64,000 nt of DNA from Hominiventricola filiformis. GTDB taxonomy: Bacteria; Bacillota; Clostridia; Lachnospirales; Lachnospiraceae. Each line of letters starts with the position of its first letter. Position 1 is the stretch's first letter. The notes beneath the pieces are model-generated. The model worked only from the letters and a program-made list of their open reading frames with translations. It was not told the origin of the DNA and ran no database searches. The stretch covers positions 124,001 to 188,000 of the forward strand of contig NZ_JAJEPS010000006.1 of assembly GCF_020686965.1 (NCBI RefSeq), written 5' to 3'. The position numbers were made by a program, and so were the translations under genes. Of the stretch, positions 41,855 through 49,078 are shown piece by piece.

Positions 41855-42535
41855 TTATAATATTTTCTCCAGTCCGTATGCCTGAATACTTTCAATGGTA
41901 TGTTTTACATGCTCCTTTGCCAGAGCTTCCGCCTTATCAGGATCCTTCTCTTTGATTGCTTCAAAAATTGCCCTGTGTTCTTCCGTGGATGTCACGGAAC
42001 GGCTGCTGGTGGAAATGGTTGCTTTTCTTACCATCTTCACATAATCGTGAAAATCTGACAGTATATGATTTAAAATCCGGCTTCCTCCTGCTTCATAGAG
42101 CTGCTCATGAAACAGGCTGTCCAGCTCATAAAGCTTTTCATAGTTCTTTTTACTGGTATGGTATTCCGACAGACACAGCGTTTCTTCCATAGAATCCAAC
42201 TGTTCTGCCGTAATAGACTGGGTTGCCCATCTGGCACATAATCCTTCCAGCATGGAACGGATCACATAGATATCCTGCACATCCTTTGCGGTAATCATAT
42301 TGACATAAGCGCCGCGGTTGGGAATAATCGTCACCAAACCTTCTAACTCCAGCTGTCGAAGGGCCTCTCTGACCGGTGTTCTGCTCACGCCAAGTTCTGC
42401 TCCGATAGCTGCTTCTTTTAATTCTGTATTCTGCTCATAACGTCCGCTCAAAATATCTTCCCGAATGCTCTGAAAAACTCTTCCTCTGAGAGAATATTTA
42501 TCACGTCCGTCTTTTTGCCCCTGTGTACTGCTCAT
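41855..42535 (-). CDS. GntR-family regulator, FadR/FCD type
   Basis: A 226-residue protein with an N-terminal GntR winged helix (EAAIGAELGVSRTPVREALRQLELEGLV) and an all-helical FCD domain with metal-binding His residues (SLFHEQLYEAGG, EEHRAIFEAI, EHVKHTIES). It is 27 bp upstream of icd, so its ligand may be a di- or tricarboxylate (inference). Confidence 0.88.
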   Translation of the reverse strand: MSSTQGQKDGRDKYSLRGRVFQSIREDILSGRYEQNTELKEAAIGAELGVSRTPVREALRQLELEGLVTIIPNRGAYVNMITAKDVQDIYVIRSMLEGLCARWATQSITAEQLDSMEETLCLSEYHTSKKNYEKLYELDSLFHEQLYEAGGSRILNHILSDFHDYVKMVRKATISTSSRSVTSTEEHRAIFEAIKEKDPDKAEALAKEHVKHTIESIQAYGLEKIL

Positions 42536-42570
42536 GTTAGTTGTTCCATGTCCTCCTCAGTTTTTGCATT

Positions 42571-42624
42571 ATTGTATACAATCTAACTTCGTATACATTT
42601 TACCATGTTAGAGGAAGATGTCAA
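42571..42624 (-). promoter_or_regulatory. Promoter and FCD-type operators of the GntR-icd unit
   Basis: Minus-strand TTGACA (42619-42624), 16 bp, TAAAAT (42597-42602). Downstream lie the 12-bp palindrome ATTGTATACAAT (42571-42582) and a second copy TCGTATACAT (42589-42598), both of the TNGT..ACNA form used by FadR-type repressors; autoregulation is likely. Confidence 0.6.
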
Positions 42625-42642
42625 TGAGTTTGAGTAATTTAA

Positions 42643-43311
42643 TTAAAACTCCCGACGCTCCATAATCTTCACAGCACATTGATAGGCTATCGACAGAATC
42701 CCCAGGTATATGAATACACCGACTGTTATGAACAGGAAACGATTGCGCCCCATCATTAACAACATCTGCTGGAACCATTCATTTTCCATCAATGCTACAT
42801 TCCATTTCAATTTGAAAAATGCAATCGCTGCAAAGAAGATGCAGGCCAGCATTCCGGTATAGATGCCTCTTCCTTTTTCGGCTCCATAATAGAAGATAAC
42901 CGGAAGGCAAATACCAAGAAGCAGAACTGCCAGCATGGCTACAGACAGGCTGGAAATCAGATATTCTTCCAACCCATCTGCATTTTGAAAAAATGCGCCT
43001 GCAATTCCTATTAAACTGCAGATTCCCCATACCATGCAGGACATCAGGATACCAAAACAATATTTTTCCTTCACATACGTTCGCCGCTCTACCGGCAACA
43101 CCAGAAGGTATTTGATTCCATTATCGTATTCATCATAACTGACCGTGCTGATTGTAAAAATAGTCGTCATCATAATACTGTAACTGGCTGCAAACTGAGG
43201 AAAGCTGTCACCCTGTAAAAAAGAGCATACGATCATAAAAACAGCAATTCCGAGAAGTGTTTTCCCTTGTGTAATCATCAGTCTTCCGTCTTTGATCAAT
43301 AATCCTTTCAT
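42643..43311 (-). CDS. ABC-2 type transporter permease
   Basis: A 222-residue integral membrane protein with about six segments (ABC2_membrane type; YDEYDNGIKYLLVLPVERRTYVKEKY is the usual cytoplasmic block). Partner of the adjacent ATPase; substrate unknown, possibly bacitracin-like or lantibiotic peptides as in YtrA-type operons. Confidence 0.85.
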   Translation of the reverse strand: MKGLLIKDGRLMITQGKTLLGIAVFMIVCSFLQGDSFPQFAASYSIMMTTIFTISTVSYDEYDNGIKYLLVLPVERRTYVKEKYCFGILMSCMVWGICSLIGIAGAFFQNADGLEEYLISSLSVAMLAVLLLGICLPVIFYYGAEKGRGIYTGMLACIFFAAIAFFKLKWNVALMENEWFQQMLLMMGRNRFLFITVGVFIYLGILSIAYQCAVKIMERREF

Positions 43312-43312
43312 C

Positions 43313-44161
43313 TTACTTTCCCTCCACCATCATGGTCATGATCTGATCAATGGTTCCTTTTTCAACAATTATCTGCGGCCAGTTTTCCTGATAAAAATCT
43401 TTCTGTCCAGTCAGGCAGGCATAACCATAATCTTCTTTTTTCACTCGAAGAAGATATTCTTTATCAAGAGTGTCATACTGTTCCGTTGTTACCTTCAGAA
43501 TTCCATACTGTTCCAGAAGTGTATCCACATCTTCATGAAGAATGATCTTTCCTTGATTCATCAGATAAACATCATCGCAGAATCCTTCCAGATCACTGGA
43601 AATATGGGAACTGATGAGAATCGACCGATCTCCCGGCATCATAAATTCCCGTAAAAGATCAAGAATCTGTTCCCTCACCATCACATCCATCCCTGCTGTC
43701 GGCTCATCCAGAATAAGAAGTCTGACATCTCCATTGGCAACAGCTGACAATACTTTCAGCTTTGCTTTCATGCCTGCGGAAAAATCTTTTAATTTCTTAT
43801 CCATCGGCAAATGAAATTCCTCACATTTCTTTTGAAACCAGCCTTCATCAAATGCCGGATACATATTTTTTAATACGGCAATCAGATCTTTTCCCATGAG
43901 GTATCCGGAAAATCCAGCATCTGACCAGACCACGCCAATCTTCCTCCGGTCTTCTGCCATAAGCTCTGAAATCTCTTTTCCAAAGATCTCGACCCGTCCG
44001 GCCTCCGGCTTTGCCAGTCCGGTGAGCAGCCGGAATGTGGTACTCTTGCCAGCTCCATTAGGGCCAATCAAGCCAGTTACCATACCTTCCTGCACCTCCA
44101 TAGAACAGTCCAGGTGAAAGTTTTTATATTGTTTTTCTGCTTGTTCCAGTCTGATCATCAC
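43313..44161 (-). CDS. ABC transporter ATP-binding protein
   Basis: A 282-residue ATPase: Walker A GLIGPNGAGKST, signature FSAGMKAKLKV, Walker B LLILDEPTAGMD, H-loop ILISSHISSDLE. It begins 4 bp before the end of the GntR gene, so the two are translationally coupled, and is 1 bp from the permease gene. Confidence 0.92.
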   Translation of the reverse strand: MMIRLEQAEKQYKNFHLDCSMEVQEGMVTGLIGPNGAGKSTTFRLLTGLAKPEAGRVEIFGKEISELMAEDRRKIGVVWSDAGFSGYLMGKDLIAVLKNMYPAFDEGWFQKKCEEFHLPMDKKLKDFSAGMKAKLKVLSAVANGDVRLLILDEPTAGMDVMVREQILDLLREFMMPGDRSILISSHISSDLEGFCDDVYLMNQGKIILHEDVDTLLEQYGILKVTTEQYDTLDKEYLLRVKKEDYGYACLTGQKDFYQENWPQIIVEKGTIDQIMTMMVEGK

Positions 44162-44532
44162 GGTTCCTCCAATACCATCTGAAATAATTCCAGCAGTTCC
44201 TCCTGCTCCATGCCGCAGCTTCTGCCCTTTCGGACCGCTGCTGCCAGTTCCTCCTCGACTTCTCTCCGCCTCTCTTCCAGGTAAATGTCTTGTCCGGAAC
44301 AGGTCACGAAGCTGCCTTTCCCGTGAACAGTCATAATGAAGCCTTCCTGCTCTAGTCCGTCATAGGCTTTTTTAACGGTCAACGCACTGACCTTCAAATC
44401 CTTTGCCAGTGCACGCACCGACGGCAGCGCATCGCCTTCTTTCATGGTTCCCTTTGCGATTCCGGAACGAATCTGTCCCATAATTTGTTCATAGATGGGC
44501 TCCATAGAAGAATGATTGATAATAAACTGCAT
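44158..44532 (-). CDS. GntR-family regulator, YtrA type
   Basis: A 124-residue short GntR protein: winged helix (IAKGTMKEGDALPSVRALAKDLKVSALTVKKAYDGLEQEGFI) and the brief C-terminal dimerisation helix of the YtrA subfamily. First gene of the ABC operon and surely its repressor, given the operator upstream. Confidence 0.9.
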   Translation of the reverse strand: MQFIINHSSMEPIYEQIMGQIRSGIAKGTMKEGDALPSVRALAKDLKVSALTVKKAYDGLEQEGFIMTVHGKGSFVTCSGQDIYLEERRREVEEELAAAVRKGRSCGMEQEELLELFQMVLEEP

Positions 44533-44555
44533 CTTCTTCCCTCCTGTCTACAAAC

Positions 44556-44584
44556 AGTATATAACAGTTTATAACTGTTGTCAA
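44556..44584 (-). promoter_or_regulatory. Promoter and operator of the YtrA-type operon
   Basis: Minus-strand TTGACA (44579-44584), 17 bp, TATACT (44556-44561). The spacer contains the inverted repeat ACAGTT-ATA-AACTGT with a further ACAGTT on each side, so repressor binding would block the promoter. Confidence 0.75.
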
Positions 44585-44643
44585 CTGTTATATGGTGTTT
44601 ATTCGAAGGAATGCTTTGTGCGAAATCATATATTTCGTTTGGC

Positions 44644-44901
44644 GGGTAATCAGAGGAACTTCTAAATTTTTTACCCTTACAAAAATATGAAAAAAAATCT
44701 AGTGGGTAAAATACGCCCATATGTCGTATCCTACCCGCCAGATTAAGCAAATTTTCCTGAAAAGCATAGAAACTATTGACTATTCGGGAAATGTATATAA
44801 TTTTTCAGGGTATTGCAATTCATAAGCTTCTATAATACCCAAGGTAAAGTCTTTACCTGAAATTCCATGGGTATTTCAAACAAGATCCTCTCATAATACC
44901 C
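44644..44901. repeat. Array of four 33-bp GGGTA...TACCC inverted-repeat units
   Basis: Within the 485-bp gap after pglZ, four segments are each exactly 33 bp from GGG to CCC: 44644-44676, 44704-44736, 44808-44840 and 44869-44901. Two share arms GGGTATT/AATACCC with 19-base centres; the others have GGGTAA/TTACCC and GGGTA/TACCC with extra inner pairing. They form two pairs with 27- and 28-bp spacers. The second spacer holds the palindrome AGGTAAAGtCTTTACCT. The centres differ in sequence. Confidence 0.75.
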
Positions 44902-44946
44902 GCAAGCAGCTCGAAAATGCCATTTCCACAGAGATATTATTCTAAT

Positions 44947-44997
44947 TCAGAACAATACTTCTTCACGGGTACTTTCACCCTCTGTAAATTGCTCCAT
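44947..44997 (-). other. Possible 16-residue open frame after pglZ
   Basis: An ATG 20 bp after the pglZ stop has a well placed AAGAGGAGAG, encodes MEQFTEGESTREEVLF and then stops. It may be a remnant of a lost downstream BREX gene, or chance. It does not look like the start of BrxL. Confidence 0.25.
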
Positions 44998-45017
44998 CTT
45001 TCTCTCCTCTTGCGGTA

Positions 45018-47660
45018 TTAACTAAAGAAATCGAACTCATCCACCGCAAAGGCAATGTCAATCTGGAACGGCTCCCGCTGCGGCATCTGCAATCCCTGTT
45101 CGTCCGCAATTACCAGATAATAAGTAGCGGTATTGCTGTATTTCAGAGACTTCAGATTAAACTGGCAGCGGAATGTTCTTTCTGCACCGTTATCGCTGGT
45201 TTTATCTGCAATAATCTTCTGATCATCACTGATCTGCTTGCCGTTTTCGTCCGTAAAGTAAACCTGATAGGTGGCCGCTTCTCGGTTTGCACTGACTGCG
45301 TCCTTTTGATAGAAGTTCAATGAGAAAATCATATTGCTGATTTTACGGTTTGCGGACAGCAAATTGACCATTACCGGCTTGGTATCGTATTTCTGTTTAT
45401 TACGCTTATATTCCATCGAATCATTGCGGAGATAGTGATATTCGATCACCGGAACAACCATTTCCTGCAAGCTGATACCGCCATGCACAAAGTTCATGCC
45501 GCCACCATTCATCTTAATACGAATGCTTTCTCTCGGTGCAAATCCATCAAATTCCGTATTTCCACCCAAGAACTTCACAGGCAGCAGATAATTCGGCTGT
45601 GCGCCCTTCTTCATGATGGCATAACGTCTTCCATATTCCACACAACGTCTCGCATTTTCTTTTTTCAAGTCGCTGGTATTACCCCTGTCTACATCATAAA
45701 ACTCATTTCTTCCTACTTTATCGTCTTCAGTCAGCGGACTGTATGTATAGAGGAATCCATGGTCAGCCGTAATCAGAATATTCGTTCCGCCAAATTCATT
45801 TACAATAATACGCACAAGGTTCTTCAGTTCCGAAATTGCTTTCTCACAGGCAGCGAAAACCGCAGTATCAGAAGTATGGCTGGCTTCATCAATGGTATCG
45901 TGATAAATGTAAACCACATCCATGCCCTTTACCAGCGCACTTCGTTCTGCCCGCTTCATAGCAATAATCTCATTGTACTTTAAAGCCACACTTGCCGGAT
46001 CTTCTGATTTCAGAACCTTATCCCGGTAAGGGCTCGCCGTAGACTGGCCATCTGCCAAAACCGTCAAAATATCGTTCCGAACTTCTACTGTCAGTTCTTT
46101 ATGCGGCAATAGTGCTGCCATACCAAACTTTGTAATCGAAGGGAAGATGCTCTGCATACTGCTGATAGAAACCTTGCTCTGTGTTTCTCTCTGAAGCTGA
46201 TCTGCCATAGCTGCTGCCACTTCATACCGCATGGCATCTGAGACAATTACAAATACTTTCGTATCCGAAGTCTGAATGCGGGAACGATAAAACTCCTCCT
46301 GTTGCGGTACTTCCAAAACTTTACCGTAATTCGCCAGTTCATCTGCACATACATCTGACCAGTTGTTGCCCAGCTCGCCCAAGAACCAATGGGTATAAAG
46401 TCCTTCCACTTTATCGACGACGTGCTTAAACAAATCGTCCAACAAAATATTGGAAGTCTCCAGGCTCTTTTGGAAGCTCAGATGGAACAAACGATAATAG
46501 GTATCCATCTGATAGTAGCTTTCCGTATATTCTTTCCAGATGCCTTTTGCTTCTGCGGTATGGAATCCGGCAGAATGTTCCTTGAAGAAGCTCTGCATAT
46601 TCGCTACTTGCAGGATACCGTCATAGAAATTCTTAAATGGCTCATACCATGCACAGGTTCTCCGCTTCTCAACAGTGGAAGTAATGGCATCCACATCAAT
46701 AATATGGTCGCTGATCTCTGTCATCAGCTTTGTCAGAATCACTTCGTTGATACACGGAAAGCATTCGGTTCCTGCCAGATCATCCACTGTCAGCTTCTCA
46801 AAACGCTGATTCAAACGGGCTTCATCCTCAACATACCGAGCCACATCATAAAGCTGCTGAATGTCCTCGCTGTGAAGCCATTCAGAAATAAAATCATAGC
46901 AATATGCCTGATGTGGCATGGAAATGAATCCATCCAGTCCGGCAAGATACTCCTGCCGCATGGTACGGGTAGCGGCAGTCAACAGCAAATGAATTGCCAG
47001 CCGTCCGAGGTCTGGTTCTTCCTCTGCAAATCCGCATCCTTGACGAACCATCGCCCAAAATGCACCGTCTGCATGATATTTTACAAAATCCTGACAACTC
47101 GTATTGTTCTTCATATCCAGTCCGGCACGGAACACGCTGCGGAGAATCCGGTTCGGCTGTGCGTCTTTCAATCCGCAGATTGCCGCCATGACAGCTATGT
47201 GCAGCTGTGCCGGAGTTGCCGGAACTTTATTCTGTGTGCTGACTTTCAAGCGGCGGTCTTTCGCATTAAAATAAGCACGGTAATTCTTGACCTGCTTGCG
47301 CATGGCCGGATTCGATGCAAGACCCATCTCATCCATCCAAATGGAAATCAGGTCTGCCCGGAACTCCTCACTGTAAAGCTCCACATCCAGAAGCCAGTTA
47401 TCATCCGGGCGGTTATAGCTACAAGGACTGTAAACCAGATAGTTTGTGGTCAGATCATCTACCGAAAGCAGTTTCTTCACAGAAAACGCATTATTGCCAG
47501 TCAGAGCAATGACCTTTGCATTTTCCAGAACCACTTCGTCCAGCTTATCCTCAAATTCCTTATCTTCATCATACCAGAAGATGATACGACGCTGATAAAA
47601 CTCCGGCAGAGGTGCAGCAAATCTGCGATTCAAGTCCTGTATTACTTTGTCTGTATCCAT
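45018..47660 (-). CDS. pglZ: BREX-1 phosphatase PglZ, type A
   Basis: An 880-residue PglZ with the alkaline-phosphatase-like core (VFVIVSDAMRYEVAAAMADQL near 455, and VVYIYHDTIDEASH, ILITADHGFLYTYSPL near 640) and the C-terminal beta domain (YRNQxEPF-like QREPFQIDIAF). Core BREX component needed for both modification and phage exclusion; recent work on family members points to nuclease activity. Last gene of the island. Confidence 0.95.
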   Translation of the reverse strand: MDTDKVIQDLNRRFAAPLPEFYQRRIIFWYDEDKEFEDKLDEVVLENAKVIALTGNNAFSVKKLLSVDDLTTNYLVYSPCSYNRPDDNWLLDVELYSEEFRADLISIWMDEMGLASNPAMRKQVKNYRAYFNAKDRRLKVSTQNKVPATPAQLHIAVMAAICGLKDAQPNRILRSVFRAGLDMKNNTSCQDFVKYHADGAFWAMVRQGCGFAEEEPDLGRLAIHLLLTAATRTMRQEYLAGLDGFISMPHQAYCYDFISEWLHSEDIQQLYDVARYVEDEARLNQRFEKLTVDDLAGTECFPCINEVILTKLMTEISDHIIDVDAITSTVEKRRTCAWYEPFKNFYDGILQVANMQSFFKEHSAGFHTAEAKGIWKEYTESYYQMDTYYRLFHLSFQKSLETSNILLDDLFKHVVDKVEGLYTHWFLGELGNNWSDVCADELANYGKVLEVPQQEEFYRSRIQTSDTKVFVIVSDAMRYEVAAAMADQLQRETQSKVSISSMQSIFPSITKFGMAALLPHKELTVEVRNDILTVLADGQSTASPYRDKVLKSEDPASVALKYNEIIAMKRAERSALVKGMDVVYIYHDTIDEASHTSDTAVFAACEKAISELKNLVRIIVNEFGGTNILITADHGFLYTYSPLTEDDKVGRNEFYDVDRGNTSDLKKENARRCVEYGRRYAIMKKGAQPNYLLPVKFLGGNTEFDGFAPRESIRIKMNGGGMNFVHGGISLQEMVVPVIEYHYLRNDSMEYKRNKQKYDTKPVMVNLLSANRKISNMIFSLNFYQKDAVSANREAATYQVYFTDENGKQISDDQKIIADKTSDNGAERTFRCQFNLKSLKYSNTATYYLVIADEQGLQMPQREPFQIDIAFAVDEFDFFS

Positions 47661-47684
47661 AAGTCACTTTCTTTCCTTCCTTGG

Positions 47685-47778
47685 TATCCGGCATTTTATC
47701 GGCACTTATCCGGCACTTTTTTCAGTATCCGGCACTTTATCGGCACTTATCTGGCACTTTAACGCCATTATCCGGCAC
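47685..47778. repeat. 41-bp direct repeats upstream of pglZ
   Basis: Copies at 47685-47725 and 47726-47766 match at 34 of the first 36 positions (unit core TATCCGGCAyTTTATCGGCA), followed by a partial third TATCCGGCAC at 47769-47778. Next to it are several GGCGTTA/TAACGCC words (47761-47850). On the plus strand the repeats read as LSGTL/YRHLSGT-like peptides, as in linkers of some AAA_4-type proteins, so decayed coding DNA is one explanation; binding sites in the pglZ leader is another. Confidence 0.6.
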
Positions 47779-47857
47779 ACTCTCTATCATTAACGCCATT
47801 TTCAGTGCCATTGGCGTTGTTTATGGCGTTAATGGTGGCGTTATTTGTTTTTTCGCA

Positions 47858-47887
47858 TTGACTTTTTTCCCTTGTAACGCATATAAT
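47858..47887 (+). promoter_or_regulatory. Promoter of candidate small RNA 1
   Basis: TTGACT (47858-47863), 18 bp, TATAAT (47882-47887) on the plus strand. Confidence 0.55.
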
Positions 47888-47893
47888 AATATT

Positions 47894-47956
47894 AACTCAT
47901 CTAACACGTTTAGAAGGAGAATCCGGTTTTCGTATTGCGATTACCGGTTTTTTATT
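47894..47956 (+). ncRNA. Candidate small RNA 1, about 63 nt
   Basis: It starts after a good promoter and ends in a weak stem CCGGT...ACCGG (47923-47947, with an inner TCG/CGA) followed by TTTTTTATTTT. It contains AGAAGGAGA but no start codon, so it is unlikely to encode a protein. Runs opposite to the BREX operon. Confidence 0.4.
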
Positions 47957-47969
47957 TTGTTTCCAAAAT

Positions 47970-47998
47970 TTGACAACTATCTTTTCATTTTATATACT
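47970..47998 (+). promoter_or_regulatory. Promoter of candidate small RNA 2
   Basis: Perfect TTGACA (47970-47975), 17 bp, TATACT (47993-47998). Confidence 0.7.
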
Positions 47999-48004
47999 AT
48001 AAAT

Positions 48005-48124
48005 AGGTTTATAGAGCATCCTTTCTGGTATCTGTTTACAGATGCTATGTTGCCTGTATTCCAGCCTTTGGAGTCTCCGTGATGGTGTCTGCCTGCAGAT
48101 GCTTGAATCACGGGGACTTTTTTC
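48005..48124 (+). ncRNA. Candidate small RNA 2, about 120 nt
   Basis: A transcript from the consensus promoter would end at an excellent terminator: 12-bp arms AGTCTCCGTGAT and ATCACGGGGACT (one G-U pair), then TTTTTT (48072-48123). Its 5' half has AGCATC/GATGCT and ATCTG/CAGAT pairings, and the sequence TGGTATCTGTTTACAGATGCT recurs as TGGTGTCTGCCTGCAGATGCT in the terminator loop. No credible open frame. It ends 14 bp from the 3' end of the opposite-strand 74-residue gene and is antisense to any read-through mRNA into pglZ. Confidence 0.55.
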
Positions 48125-48137
48125 ATATTTTATGAGA

Positions 48138-48362
48138 TTATTTATTCTTCGCCATTTTTTCCACATATTCTTGTTCCAGTTCTTCTGCAAGATACAGATC
48201 GCTCATGCAATGCATATCAGAAACGCCGTCACGGATCAGCTGATAGACTTGGGAATGATAAAAGAAATCCAATGCCGCATCCAGTGAAAGTCCCTGCTGT
48301 TTAGCAAAGCATTCAATAACACGGGCATATTTTCTCTGAAGCAAAATCGGATTCGCTGTCAT
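48138..48362 (-). CDS. Small protein of a DUF3990 cassette, DUF3791-like
   Basis: A 74-residue acidic-tailed helical protein (KYARVIECFAKQQGLSLDAALDFFYHSQVYQLIRDGVSDMHCMSD...). Sequences of this kind regularly follow DUF3990 genes. It overlaps the DUF3990 gene by 4 bp (ATGA), so translation is coupled. It could be an antitoxin or partner; not shown. Confidence 0.65.
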   Translation of the reverse strand: MTANPILLQRKYARVIECFAKQQGLSLDAALDFFYHSQVYQLIRDGVSDMHCMSDLYLAEELEQEYVEKMAKNK

Positions 48363-48829
48363 AGTGTTTCACCCCCTTCAAAACGCAGCAGAGACAGTGC
48401 TTTTTCTGTGCGGAAACATATTTGCAGGTTCGGCTTTTCATAACACAGGCGGTTGATAGCTTCCGTTTTATCAATCAGTCCGTCAAAGAAAAGCTCCACG
48501 GTATTGAACACCTTATCATTGGCAACACCGCCTACAACAAGGTCATAATCCGTCAAATCTTTTCCACTGCGACAGTTCAGAATAAAATCCAGCCATTCTT
48601 CGGAATAAGAATCGAATTTCAGTGTTTTCAGTTCGGATTCCCGGCTTTCATTGTATTCATACCGGGAGATAATACCGGCTTTCCCACGGCGTTTGAACTT
48701 GCCGCACCACTTCGCCGCCTGTTCATACAGCGGCGTGACGTAGAAGCCACGCCCGAAGTCCACATTGGGGCGGGAATGAACCAAATCCGGCTTTGCAATC
48801 TCTAAAAAAGAACCATGATAGAGAATCAT
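48359..48829 (-). CDS. DUF3990 protein, putative ADP-ribosyltransferase-like toxin
   Basis: A 156-residue DUF3990 protein. YHGS at 4-7, DFGRGFYVT at 24-32, EEWLDFILNCR, and LQICFRTEKAL near the C-terminus are the family blocks; His5 and Tyr30 fall where ADP-ribosyltransferases of the H-Y type bind NAD. The family relationship to ADP-ribosyltransferases is known from profile comparisons; activity is not proven. Overlaps both neighbours by 4 bp in a three-gene coupled cassette. Confidence 0.75.
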   Translation of the reverse strand: MILYHGSFLEIAKPDLVHSRPNVDFGRGFYVTPLYEQAAKWCGKFKRRGKAGIISRYEYNESRESELKTLKFDSYSEEWLDFILNCRSGKDLTDYDLVVGGVANDKVFNTVELFFDGLIDKTEAINRLCYEKPNLQICFRTEKALSLLRFEGGETL

Positions 48830-49065
48830 ACTTCCACACCCCTTTCTTTCATCACATCAAGGAGGTCGTCAACAATATATTCCCGACTCTGAGTATGTAG
48901 CACTTCATATTCCGGCACAATGTAACCGTACAGAATATTGCTTTGTTCAGTAAATGCCTGATAAACACGCTCTGCATCTACGCCCAACTTTGCCGCTACA
49001 TTTTCAATACAAAATACAGCAAACTCCAGCTCATTGGAATTTTTGATTTTTTCTTCCGTCATCAT
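48826..49065 (-). CDS. DUF3791 protein
   Basis: A 79-residue helical protein with the DUF3791 pattern (EFAVFCIENVAAKLGVDAERVYQAF..., VLHTQSREYIVDDLLDVM). It is immediately upstream of the DUF3990 gene and likely its antitoxin or adaptor (inference from constant pairing). Confidence 0.75.
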   Translation of the reverse strand: MMTEEKIKNSNELEFAVFCIENVAAKLGVDAERVYQAFTEQSNILYGYIVPEYEVLHTQSREYIVDDLLDVMKERGVEV

Positions 49066-49078
49066 ATATCAACCTTTC

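Noticed and set aside
44644..44901. CRISPR array or tandem terminators
   Set aside because: Units are inverted repeats with different centres, not direct repeats with spacers; arms of 5-7 bp with 19-base loops are poor terminators, and only one is followed by a T-run.
47685..47778. CRISPR array
   Set aside because: The repeats are adjacent without unique spacers, only two to three copies, and no cas genes are near.
46389..48082. Plus-strand frames with YRHLSGT-like repeats over and before pglZ
   Set aside because: The first is mostly antisense to pglZ. The repeat-coding part has no start site, so I list it as DNA repeats rather than as a gene.
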